From: Pelagicoccus sp.
Lineage (GTDB): Bacteria; Verrucomicrobiota; Verrucomicrobiia; Opitutales; Opitutaceae
Direction: 5' to 3'
Length of the DNA stretch: 64,000 nucleotides
Assembly: GCA_028284635.1 (NCBI GenBank)
Contig: JANQRJ010000013.1
Location: forward strand, 124,001 to 188,000
Part shown: in pieces, positions 26,687 to 35,600 of the stretch
Position numbering within the stretch: the stretch's first letter is position 1
How the letters are laid out: every line of letters begins with the position of its first letter
Translations under genes and position numbers: made by a program
The notes under the pieces: model-generated
Seen by the model: only the letters and a program-made list of their open reading frames with translations
What the model was told of the DNA's origin: nothing
Database searches by the model: none

Positions 26687-27331
26687 CTAAAGGTCGATCA
26701 GCCCAGTGCGCACGGCAAAAAGTGTGATTCCGGCAATATCGAAGATCTTGAGCTTCTTGGCAACGTTGCTGCGATGCGACTCCACAGTCTTGACGCTCAA
26801 GCCGAGGCTGGTGGCGATTTCCTTATTGGTGTTGCCAGACGCGACGAAGACCACGATCTCCTTCTCTCGATCGCTCAAGGTCTCGAGCATCTCCTTTTGG
26901 TCCATGATGTCCGTCGACTCCGCACTGGGTTGGGCGGAGGCCTTGACGAAGAGGTTGCCGGCGGCGACCGCCTCGATGGCCTGCTCGAAAACGGAGAAGT
27001 CTTCCTTCTTGTTGAGAAAGCCAGCCACGCCCATCTGAAGCAGAGCGCCGACGCGCTTGGGATCCTCTACCGAGGAAATGATCAGGATCTTGAGGTTGGG
27101 CTGCTCGTCGAGCAGACGTCTGGCCAGATCGTGGCCAGTAATGCCGGGGAGCCTCAGATCGAGGATCAACAAGTCCGGGCTGAGTTCATGGCACAGGCGA
27201 TGCGCTTCTTCGCCCGTCGAAACTTCGCCTACGACCTCGAAGCCGAAACGCTGAACAATGATCCTCACCAGGAAATCGCGAAACAGCGTTTCGTCTTCGG
27301 CGACTAGTACTTTCAGATTCGATTCGTTCAT
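26687..27331 (-). CDS. NarL/FixJ-type response regulator
   Basis: Receiver plus LuxR-type DNA-binding domain, 214 residues. The receiver has the acidic pair ED at 12-13, phospho-acceptor Asp58 in LLILDLRLPG, the switch Ser in ILIISS and Lys in FLNKKED. The C-terminal HTH (about 148-210) reads LSDREKEIVVFVASGNTNKEIATSLGLSVKTVESHRSNVAKKL, a textbook GerE/LuxR domain. It is first in a two-gene unit with the receiver-HPt protein. No histidine kinase gene is near. Confidence 0.95.
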   Translation of the reverse strand: MNESNLKVLVAEDETLFRDFLVRIIVQRFGFEVVGEVSTGEEAHRLCHELSPDLLILDLRLPGITGHDLARRLLDEQPNLKILIISSVEDPKRVGALLQMGVAGFLNKKEDFSVFEQAIEAVAAGNLFVKASAQPSAESTDIMDQKEMLETLSDREKEIVVFVASGNTNKEIATSLGLSVKTVESHRSNVAKKLKIFDIAGITLFAVRTGLIDL

Positions 27332-27502
27332 TTGCTCGAGCTCCCGCTTGGCGTAGCGCTGTAAACCAATCCAAACGGGCGGAAAATTATAGAGCCAAGG
27401 TCGATAGGGGACTAAACTGATTCAGGCAAGTATAGGATTCAGGAAAGTACCAACAAACAGACGTGGATGTTCCCTAAATGACCGTGAAAACCCTGGAAAA
27501 GT

Positions 27503-28741
27503 TCAAGATCCACGACGTATTTCAGATCCTTTGAACCTAATTTGGATGCGCCAAACGCGCTTCAAACGGCAATTGATTTTTCCAGTCTGCAAATCGAAGG
27601 ATTCCGGAATCTCGATTCTGTGCAAGTCGACCGAGGCCCGGTAACCGCGTTCCGAAAAGATATCGATGAGCATGGCCAAGGCCGAGGAATTGTCGAAAAT
27701 CTCGTCCTCCGTATTGATGTGCGCCATGCCGGAAATCGCATGGTGACGCACGATCGGCATGATCTTGTCCTGTACGAACTCGATGACCTTGCGAAAGAGC
27801 TCCGTCTCCTCCATCTCATAGCCATCGAGGCGCTTTACCAGCTGCTGGCGGGCGTGCTCGACGATCTTGCTGGCGATCGGGATTCGCTGCAGAGCGTCGA
27901 AAGTCTGCGGGTCGAGCTCGAGCGAGCTCTGGTACTGGAGCTCCTTGACGATATTCTGCCGCACCTCGGACAGGCCGCCCTGAGCATTGATGAAGTGATA
28001 GTGGAATACTTCGCGCAGGGACTGGAGGGCGTCGTAGGTCCGCTCCTTGAAGACCTTGTAGCGTCGTCTGGCCGCATCGGGATCCAAGTCGGTAGCCCTG
28101 GCCTCCTGCGATTCGCCGATCCCGGTCCTGTGGAACTCTTCGTTTGCCTGCAGGATCTCCCGTCCGCGCTTGAGCTGGCGAGCCACGCTCTCCTTCTCGT
28201 CGATGAAGAGCATCATGATATGCACCACAGGCTGCCGGAAACGAGAGCGATGCTCGGTGTTGTAGAACTCGGCCCGCAGTTGGAGCATCTTATGATAGAG
28301 CATCTTCATGCACTCCACCTGGACGAAGGTCCGCGGGAAGCCGTCCAGAATGGCTCCCTCTTGGTACTCGGGCCGAAGCAGGCGTTCGAACAGGATGCTG
28401 ATGACCTCACGGTCTCCCACCATGTTGCCCGAATCCTTGATCGCCCGCATCTCGGGCGTGTCCAGCAGGGAACTGACCACGATTGGCTCGCAAGTCAGGC
28501 TGCGGATCTCGGAGATGAACGGGGTATTCGTCCCCTTGCCCGCTCCAGGCGCGCCGCCGAGCAAGATCAGCTCCCGGGGGAAATGCAGCCGCCGTCGGCC
28601 GTGCTTTTCCTCGAGAGCATTCCAGACGGAGTTGAAGATTATCTGCGCGTCCTTAACCTCGAGATCCTGGTGGGCCTTGTTCGGCGTTCGGGAAAGCGGA
28701 TTGGTTTGGGCTTCGCTCGTTTCGAGATTCGTTTCGCTCAT
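27503..28741 (-). CDS. Enlarged adenylate-kinase-like nucleoside monophosphate kinase
   Basis: P-loop kinase probably moving phosphate between ATP and an NMP. The core (about 45-250) has Walker A LLGGAPGAGKGTNT and the adenylate kinase signature AILDGFPRTFVQVE. REILQANEEFHRTG and PDAARRRYKVFKERT follow where the lid and hinge would be. At 412 residues it is nearly twice a normal Adk (about 215): about 45 extra residues in front and about 150 behind (VKRLDGYEMEETELF...), of unknown function. The substrate could be AMP or another NMP. It is 45 bp downstream of the ACT gene. Confidence 0.75.
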   Translation of the reverse strand: MSETNLETSEAQTNPLSRTPNKAHQDLEVKDAQIIFNSVWNALEEKHGRRRLHFPRELILLGGAPGAGKGTNTPFISEIRSLTCEPIVVSSLLDTPEMRAIKDSGNMVGDREVISILFERLLRPEYQEGAILDGFPRTFVQVECMKMLYHKMLQLRAEFYNTEHRSRFRQPVVHIMMLFIDEKESVARQLKRGREILQANEEFHRTGIGESQEARATDLDPDAARRRYKVFKERTYDALQSLREVFHYHFINAQGGLSEVRQNIVKELQYQSSLELDPQTFDALQRIPIASKIVEHARQQLVKRLDGYEMEETELFRKVIEFVQDKIMPIVRHHAISGMAHINTEDEIFDNSSALAMLIDIFSERGYRASVDLHRIEIPESFDLQTGKINCRLKRVWRIQIRFKGSEIRRGS

Positions 28742-28786
28742 TCGTGGATAGTTCAGGAAAATAGATGCGGGAAAACGCCCGAGCGC

Positions 28787-29245
28787 CTAGCGCGAAATGT
28801 CCCGCTGGCTCAATACCTTGTGGTTTCTCGTATTCAAAATGTGGATAGCGACATCCATATCCTCTATGCAAAGCGCCATCGCCGACTTGCCCATAGGGCG
28901 ACTGACGAACGCATAGAGATAGTGGATATTTATCTCCGCTTCGAGCAGGGCCGAAAGGACGCGGACGATTTCGTGCTCGCCCGCGATCTCCACTGCCAGG
29001 ATCTGGCTTTCGCTGAAGGCGATGCTGTGTTCCCAAAAGAGCGAGCGAGCCTTGTCAGGATCGTCCACCACTAGGCGAGTGATCGCGCTTTCCGTCGTGT
29101 CTAAGGTCGTCAAGGCCAGCACATGGATGGCTTGCTCGCTCAACAGCCGGAAGACATCCGCCAGACGGCCGACCTTGTTTTCCATGAAGATCGAAAACTG
29201 TCTGACTGGGTCGGGGATGGAGGATGCGACGAGTGGCTGGTCCAT
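28787..29245 (-). CDS. Tandem ACT-domain protein
   Basis: Two small ligand-binding ACT folds in 152 residues: FSIFMENKVGRLADVFRLLSEQAIHVLALTTLDT (about 17-80) and ILAVEIAGEHEIVRVLSALLEAEINIHYLYAFVSRPMGKSAMALCIED (about 83-145). No enzyme domain is attached, so it is probably an amino-acid-sensing regulator, as in stand-alone ACT proteins. The ligand is unknown. It lies between tRNA-Arg and the Adk-like gene, the same strand as both. Confidence 0.85.
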   Translation of the reverse strand: MDQPLVASSIPDPVRQFSIFMENKVGRLADVFRLLSEQAIHVLALTTLDTTESAITRLVVDDPDKARSLFWEHSIAFSESQILAVEIAGEHEIVRVLSALLEAEINIHYLYAFVSRPMGKSAMALCIEDMDVAIHILNTRNHKVLSQRDISR

Positions 29246-29273
29246 TGAAAAGAGCGCTCCGGCACGCGAAAGC

Positions 29274-29348
29274 TGGTACTCCCGGCGGGAATCGAACCCA
29301 CATCCTCGGCTCCGGAAACCGATGTTCTATCCATTGAACTACAGGAGC
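29274..29348 (-). tRNA. tRNA-Arg (CCG), CCA encoded
   Basis: Minus-strand cloverleaf: acceptor GCTCCTG with CGGGAGT, D arm GTTC...GAAC, anticodon arm TCGGT-TTCCGGA-GCCGA with CCG at positions 34-36, T arm GTGGG-TTCGATT-CCCGC, discriminator A and encoded CCA at 29274-29276. It reads the Arg codon CGG. Confidence 0.94.
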
Positions 29349-29421
29349 TTGAAAAACGGGAAATCTCTAGAGGCAGGCCGGTAAAGTCGAGACCAAAGCG
29401 GATCGGGTTTCAAGCTCCTGC

Positions 29422-30816
29422 CTAGATATGGATTGCCATCTCGTGCGTCGCCGCTGCCGCCTCGGCCAGCGCCTCGCTTAGAGTCGGATGAGCGTGGATA
29501 GTGCCGTGAATCTCGTCGATGGTGCCCTCCATCTCCATGGCTAGGCAATACTCGGTGATCAGCTCCGTCGCGTCTCCACCGATAATATGGGCTCCATAGA
29601 TCTCCCCCGTCTTGGCATCGCAGATCACCTTTACGAAACCTTCAGGATGATTGGAAGCGACCGCCTTGCCGGAGGCGGCAAACGGGAACTTGCCAACCTT
29701 GAAGTCCAGTCCGAGCTCCTTCGCCTTCCTCTCCGTCAAGCCGGTACTGGCAACCTGCGGCTGGCAATAGGTAGCGCCAGGGTAATTCTTCACGCGACGC
29801 GGCTTCGCGGCGCCGAAAATCCCATTCACCGCCTGCACCGCCTCGAACGTCGCCACGTGAGCCAAAGTCGGTGGACCGATGATATCGCCCGCCGCATAGA
29901 TGCCCTTCACGTTCGTCTGATACTCGTCGTCCACCGTCAAGTATCCGCGCTCGGTATTCAGCTTGAGCGAAGGATCGACCGCGCCATCAAGGTAGGCCAC
30001 CACACCAACGGCCTGGATGACCACATCCACCTCGAGCGAGATCTCCTTGCCCTTCTTCACATAGCCGATCTTCACGCCGTTCTCAGTCAGCTCGGCAGAC
30101 TTGATCTCGACCGCGAGCTCGCAGGCAATCTTCTGTTTCTTGAATTCCCGCTCAAGGACCTTGGCAATCTCCTCGTCCTCAACCGGAACCATTTGCGGAA
30201 GCGCTTCCAGAACCGTGACCTTCGAGCCAAAAGCGTTCAGGAAATAGGCAAACTCCACCCCAATCGCGCCAGAGCCGATCACCGCGACCGACTTGGGCTG
30301 CGACTCCATCACCAGAGCCTCACGCGAAGTCATGACTCGCTTGGGATCGTCCGGTAAAAACGGCAGCTTGCGAGCCCGGCAGCCGGTCGAAAGCAGCACG
30401 TTTCTCGTTTTGAGCTTCCTTCCCTTGGCCTTCCCTTCGGTCACCGCAACCGTCTGCGCGTCCAGCACGCACGCCTTGCCCACGATGTACTCGACCTTGT
30501 TCTTGTTGAAAAGAAATTCCACGCCCTTCGCCATCTGATCCGCCACTCCACGAGAGCGCTCGATGATCTTGGCAAAGTCGTAATCCACAGATCCCACTGT
30601 AATGCCGAAGTCGTCGGCCTTCTTAATCGCCTGAATCAGCTCCGCGCTTTTCAGAAGCGCCTTGCTAGGAATACAGCCCCAATTCAAGCACGTGCCACCT
30701 GCTCGCTCCATTTCGACGCAGGCCACCTTCTTGCCGAGCTGGCCAGCTCGAATCGCGGCCGCGTAGCCCGCGGGACCTCCACCAATTACAATCAAATCGT
30801 ACGTTTCCTCAGCCAT
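29422..30816 (-). CDS. lpd: Dihydrolipoyl dehydrogenase
   Basis: E3 flavoenzyme of 2-oxo-acid dehydrogenase and glycine-cleavage complexes; reoxidises dihydrolipoamide with NAD+. The start ATG 30816 (MAEETYDLIVIGGGPAGYAAA) begins at the FAD-binding GxGxxG motif. The redox-active disulfide is GGTCLNWGCIPSK (CxxxxC). The NAD site is VIGSGAIGVEFA. The FAD-contact AAGDIIGP and the C-terminal active-site His-Glu pair HAHPTLSEAL are present. With 464 residues it is normal. It is not next to E1 or E2 genes here, so its complex partner is elsewhere. Confidence 0.96.
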   Translation of the reverse strand: MAEETYDLIVIGGGPAGYAAAIRAGQLGKKVACVEMERAGGTCLNWGCIPSKALLKSAELIQAIKKADDFGITVGSVDYDFAKIIERSRGVADQMAKGVEFLFNKNKVEYIVGKACVLDAQTVAVTEGKAKGRKLKTRNVLLSTGCRARKLPFLPDDPKRVMTSREALVMESQPKSVAVIGSGAIGVEFAYFLNAFGSKVTVLEALPQMVPVEDEEIAKVLEREFKKQKIACELAVEIKSAELTENGVKIGYVKKGKEISLEVDVVIQAVGVVAYLDGAVDPSLKLNTERGYLTVDDEYQTNVKGIYAAGDIIGPPTLAHVATFEAVQAVNGIFGAAKPRRVKNYPGATYCQPQVASTGLTERKAKELGLDFKVGKFPFAASGKAVASNHPEGFVKVICDAKTGEIYGAHIIGGDATELITEYCLAMEMEGTIDEIHGTIHAHPTLSEALAEAAAATHEMAIHI

Positions 30817-30921
30817 ATTAAATAGTCCGGTTAGTAAAACCCCATGCCGATACCCGGCCCCAAAGATCCTGTCTAGCGCAAACGCCCGACAACACCACAA
30901 GACCGCGCTTGTCGCAGTCGA

Positions 30922-31341
30922 CTAGATGTCGATCACGTCATCCGCCGCTCGCCGTCCCCGGCGAGGCAAGCTCGAACCCCCTCTGCTCGCCTTCACAGTC
31001 ACCCCGCGCCCTCCGTTCAGCCAGGCGCCAAAGACCAGATTCAATCCCGTGATGATCAAAGCTCCCAAAAAAGCCGGACCAAAGCCATCCACTTCGAACC
31101 CCGGCACCAGTTCGCCCACCAGCAGATAAAGCAAGGCGTTTATGAAAAGCACTCCCAGCCCCAAGGTCACCAACACGAACGGCAAAGCCAGCAGCACAAG
31201 CAGCGGCTTCAACACAGCCGTAAACAATCCCAGCAAGATCGCCACCAAGACCAATGTCGCCGAATCCTCATAGTCGATTCCCTCCAGGAAATAGCTGCCA
31301 ATCCAAACGCCCAAGGCGCTGACCAGCCAACGCTTCAACAT
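30922..31341 (-). CDS. Phage holin family 4-like (four-TM) membrane protein
   Basis: Small integral membrane protein, 139 residues from the ATG at 31341 (MLKRWLVSALGVWIGSYFLEGI). A purine-rich GGGAGGA lies upstream. Four hydrophobic segments are visible: about 5-20, 28-48, 52-82 and 90-108. The chain ends in a basic tail (SRGGSSLPRRGRRAADDVIDI). The pattern matches the widespread chromosomal 'phage holin family' (Mycobacterial 4TMS holin type). Chromosomal members are rarely linked to phage; function unknown. Confidence 0.8.
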   Translation of the reverse strand: MLKRWLVSALGVWIGSYFLEGIDYEDSATLVLVAILLGLFTAVLKPLLVLLALPFVLVTLGLGVLFINALLYLLVGELVPGFEVDGFGPAFLGALIITGLNLVFGAWLNGGRGVTVKASRGGSSLPRRGRRAADDVIDI

Positions 31342-31548
31342 CCCAATCAATCCTCCCTGACTTCCGGTCCCCATATCCCTGCCATCCTCAACCACCTTCG
31401 CCGCAACGCCAGGCAAAAAAAAAGCAGACCAGCAGGTTGCGATTCCCGGACTGGCCGCCAAACGCCGCCGATCATTTCCTTAAAATCGGCCTCCAGCGCA
31501 CAAACGCTTGCCCCGCCTCCTGGCCCCGCCACCTATTCATTCCCACAA

Positions 31549-32637
31549 ATGCGACTCGCACTCCTCCAGGACCATCTGCGCAGCGGCGGCACCGAACGGC
31601 AGACCATCGCCATCGCCCAAGCCCTCGCAGCCCGAGACCACCAGGTCGACCTCGTCGTCTTCCGATCTGGCGGCGGCCTGGAAAAGACCCTCGCCCCCGA
31701 AAGAGCATTTCGCCTCCACCAACTCCGCCAAGGCCCCCTCAAAACCGACTGGTTCGCCCCCGGCCTCCGACGCAAACTCGCCCGACTCCGTCCCGACATC
31801 GTCCTGCCCATGGGCCGCATGGCTAACTGCCACGCCGGCCTGCTCAGTCGCGACCCTCGACGCCCCTACCGGCTCGTCGCCACGCTGCGCACCGGCCGCT
31901 CCCTCCCTTGGCTCTACCGCCGCGCCCTGCGCCACGCCGATCACATCGTGGCCAACAGCCGCGAAGCCCTGCAACGCATAGTCACTCAAAACCGTATTCA
32001 CCGTCCCGATACATCGACTGTCATCTACAACGGCTGCCTCCGAGAATTCCCCACCCCAGAGTCCAATGCCCAGAACCCAAGGCCCAACAAACTCCATTTG
32101 CTCAGCGTCAGCATGTTCCGCCCGCAAAAGCGGCAGATCCGCCTCCTGCGGATCTGCGCCAAGCTCCCCGTCGATATCGACTGGAGCCTCACCCTAGCCG
32201 GAGACGGCCCTACCCTCGCCTCCTGCCGAAAGGAAGCCGCTGCTCTAGGCATCGAAAGCCGCGTCCATTTCCCTGGCCTGCTCGCAGACCCTCGCCCCCT
32301 CTACGCGGAAGGCGACATCGCCGTACATACCTCGGAAAAGGAATCCCTGCCCAACTTCCTCGTCGAGGCCCAGATGGCCGGACTCCCCGTAGTCGCCTAC
32401 CAGGCAGGCGGCGTCGACGAAACCTTTCGCAACGAATCCAGCGGCTACCTCGTCCGCCAAGGCAACGAATCCACCTTCCTCGACCGCCTCGTAAAACTCG
32501 CCCAATCTCCCAGCCTACGTCTGCAGATGTCGCAGGCCGCGCGCGACCATGCCCGACGGAATTTCACCCTCCAGGCCCAAACCAATGCCTACGAAAACCT
32601 TTTCAATCGCCTGATCGCAACCAACTCGCATGCCTAA
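31549..32637 (+). CDS. GT4-family glycosyltransferase
   Basis: GT-B fold retaining glycosyltransferase. The N-terminus LLQDHLRSGGTERQTIAIAQAL is the glycine-rich acceptor loop. LHLLSVSMFRPQKRQ begins the donor domain, and EKESLPNFLVEAQMAGLPVVAYQAGGVDET carries the E-x7-E nucleotide-sugar motif. The 362 residues are normal. The product is not predictable; envelope polysaccharide is likely. A degenerate heptamer array (32056-32089) is read through in frame near residue 175, and a 10-bp hairpin (about 32131-32155) lies a little further on. The end overlaps the uvrA start by 8 bp. Confidence 0.88.
   Translation: MRLALLQDHLRSGGTERQTIAIAQALAARDHQVDLVVFRSGGGLEKTLAPERAFRLHQLRQGPLKTDWFAPGLRRKLARLRPDIVLPMGRMANCHAGLLSRDPRRPYRLVATLRTGRSLPWLYRRALRHADHIVANSREALQRIVTQNRIHRPDTSTVIYNGCLREFPTPESNAQNPRPNKLHLLSVSMFRPQKRQIRLLRICAKLPVDIDWSLTLAGDGPTLASCRKEAAALGIESRVHFPGLLADPRPLYAEGDIAVHTSEKESLPNFLVEAQMAGLPVVAYQAGGVDETFRNESSGYLVRQGNESTFLDRLVKLAQSPSLRLQMSQAARDHARRNFTLQAQTNAYENLFNRLIATNSHA
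32056..32089 (+). repeat. Degenerate heptamer array inside the glycosyltransferase gene
   Basis: About five 7-bp units of the type GTCCAAT-GCCCAGA-ACCCAAG-GCCCAAC are read in frame as PESNAQNPRPNK, between the end of the acceptor domain and the donor domain. The same type of array occurs in uvrA and between genes. Confidence 0.65.
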
Positions 32638-35600
32638 ATCCAAACCCGATCTTCAGGCCATCCGCCTCCGCGGCGTTCGCCAGAACAACCTCCAGAACAT
32701 CGACGTAGACATCCCTCTCGGAAAGTACATCGCCGTCACTGGCCTCAGCGGCGCCGGCAAGTCCTCCCTTGTCTTCGACACCCTGCACGCCGAAGGGCAG
32801 CGACGCTACGTGGAGACCTTCTCCGCCTACACCCGACAGTTTCTCGACCTGCTCGAAAAGCCCGATCTCGATAGCGCCGAAAACGTGCGCCCCTCCATCG
32901 CCATCGAGCAAAAGAACACCATAAAAACCTCTCGCTCCACGGTCGGTACCATGACCGAGCTCACCGACTACTTCAAAGTCTGGTTCTCCCATGTCGCCAC
33001 TCTCTACGATCCCGTCACCAACGAACCGATACACGACGACAACCCAGCCGAAATCTTCAAGAACGCCCAAGCCAAGTATCCCAAGAAGACAGTCATCATC
33101 GCCTTCGAAATCGCCAGGCCCCAAAAACTCGCCTGGACCGAAATTCTCAAAAACGTCAAAGCCCAGGGATACAGTCGCTTTTTCGACTCCAAAAATCAAC
33201 TGCACCGACTCGACGACCCTTCAGCCCTCAGCCTTCAGCCTTCGACCTTAAGTATCCGCGTCGTCCAGGATCGCATAGCCCCAACGCCAGCCAACCGCAC
33301 TCGTTTCCTCGAAGCCGCCGAGACGGCACTCGAATTCGGTCAAGGCCAGCTACAGCTGCTCGATTCCGACGGCGCTGTACTCTCCCGCCACACCCGCGGC
33401 CTGCGTTCCGCCGACGGGAGCAAAACCTACCGCCCCGCCAGCCCCCCGCTCTTCTCCTTCAACTCCCCTCTCGGCGCCTGCCCTGAATGCCGAGGCTTCG
33501 GTCGCATCATCGAGATCGATTACCGCCTCGCCATCCCAGATACGAACCTCTCCATCGACCAAGGCCTCATCCGCGCCTTCGAAGGCCAGGTCTACGGAGA
33601 AAGCAAGAAAGACCTCCAGCGAGCCTGTCGCCGTCTCAAGATTTCGACTACGAAACCCTTCAACCAACTGAGCAAGAAGCACCAGGACATTGTCATCCAC
33701 GGCGAGCCCGCGTATCGAAAACTCAAGGACAAAGACGACTACGAAGGCGGTCTCTGGTACGGCGTCAAAGGCTTCTTCGACTGGCTTGAGCGCAATACCT
33801 ACAAGATGCACGTGCGCATCTTCCTCTCCCGCTTCCGCGCCTACGTCACCTGCCCCACCTGCCAAGGCACCCGACTCCAGCCCGACTCCCTGTGCTGGAA
33901 GTGGCAAGGCTACCGCCTCCCCGACCTCTATCAGCTTCCCATCGGCGACCTCTTTCCACTCATTCAAGGCGCCCAACCCAAAAACCGGAACTCAGAACCA
34001 AATCACCAGGCAAGCATAGCAAGCGACGCCATTCTCTCCCGCCTCCGCTACCTCAACCACGTCGGCCTCTCGTACCTCACCCTCGACCGCCCCGCCCGCA
34101 CCCTATCCGGCGGCGAAGTCGAGCGCGTCAATCTCACCTCCTGCCTCGGAGCATCCCTCGTCGACACCCTCTTCGTCCTCGACGAACCCTCCGTCGGCCT
34201 GCACTCCCGCGACATCGACCGCCTCATCAGCATCGTGCGCAGCCTCACCGACCAAGGAAATACAGTCGTAGTCGTCGAGCACGACGATGCCATGATCCAA
34301 GCGGCCGACGAAGTCATTGAAATCGGCCCCGAACCCGGAGCAAAAGGAGGCAATCTCGTCTTCCAAGGCACCCAGAAGCAACTCCTCGCCAGCAAGAAGA
34401 GCATTACCGCCCGCTACCTCTCCGGCCGCGAAAAAATCCCCATGAGCGCGCCTCGAGCGTGCATTTCAAATTCGAAATCTCAAATCTCAAATTCGCAGCT
34501 AAGGCTGCGAGGCGTCGCCAAGCACAACATCCAATCCCTCGATCTCGATATCCCGCTCCAACGTTTCGTCTGTCTCAGTGGCGTCTCCGGCTCCGGCAAG
34601 TCCACCCTCCTCAATGCCGGGCTGTACCAAAACCTGCTCGCCCAACGCGGCCGACTGGTCGAGGACCCCGCCACCGTCGATTCCCTCGAATCCGATCTCT
34701 CCTTCGACGAAATCGTGCTCGTCGACCAATCCCCCGTCAGTCGCACCCCGCGCTCCAACCCCATAGTCTTCGTCGAAGCCTGGGACGAAATTCGCAAGCT
34801 CTACGGAAAACTTCCCCAGTCACAGGAAAACGGATACACCGCTTCAAGTTTCTCCTTCAACGCCGGCGACGGACGCTGCGAACACTGCAAAGGCCTCGGT
34901 TACGAAAAAGTCGAGATGCAGTTCCTTTCCGACGTCTACGTCCCCTGTCCCCATTGCGACGGAAAGCGCTTCAAGCCCGAAATTCGCAAGATTCTCTTTC
35001 AAGGCCAATCTATCTCCGACCTCCTCGAACTCACCGTCGCCGAAGTCATGGATCTCTTCGCCGAGTACCCGAAAATCCATGACAAGCTCGCCGCCCTTGA
35101 CGAAGTCGGCCTCGGCTACCTCAAAAGCGGGCAGGCCCTCAACACCCTCTCCGGCGGCGAATCCCAACGCCTGAAACTCGTAAAATACCTGAAGCAATCT
35201 TCATCCCCCACCCAGAACCCCAAACCCAGAACCCAGAACCCAACAGGATCTTTGATCCTGTTAGACGAGCCCACCACCGGCCTGCACAAACACGACGTCC
35301 GCCGCCTCCTCGGCGTCCTCCAGAAGATCGTCGACTCGGGCCACAGCCTCATCGTCGTCGAGCACAACATCGACGTCCTCAAATCCGCCGACTGGCTCAT
35401 CGAGATGGGCCCCGACGCCGGAGCCAAAGGCGGCCAAGTCGTCTACCAAGGCCCTCCCGCAAGCTGCGTCGGTACGGCGTCAGCGCCGTATCTAAAAGCG
35501 AAGAGCGAAAAGTTAAGAGTCAAGAATTCGAAAGCCACTCCTCCCCCCAACTCTTCGTTCTTCACTCTTAATTCTTCACTCAAAGTCACCGGCGCCCGGC

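Noticed and set aside
27542..29074. 510-codon ORF opposite the Adk-like and ACT genes
   Set aside because: Antisense shadow; the opposite strand shows clear P-loop and ACT motifs.
30922..31341. Phage lysis holin
   Set aside because: The four-TM family is a common chromosomal membrane protein and no endolysin or phage gene is adjacent.
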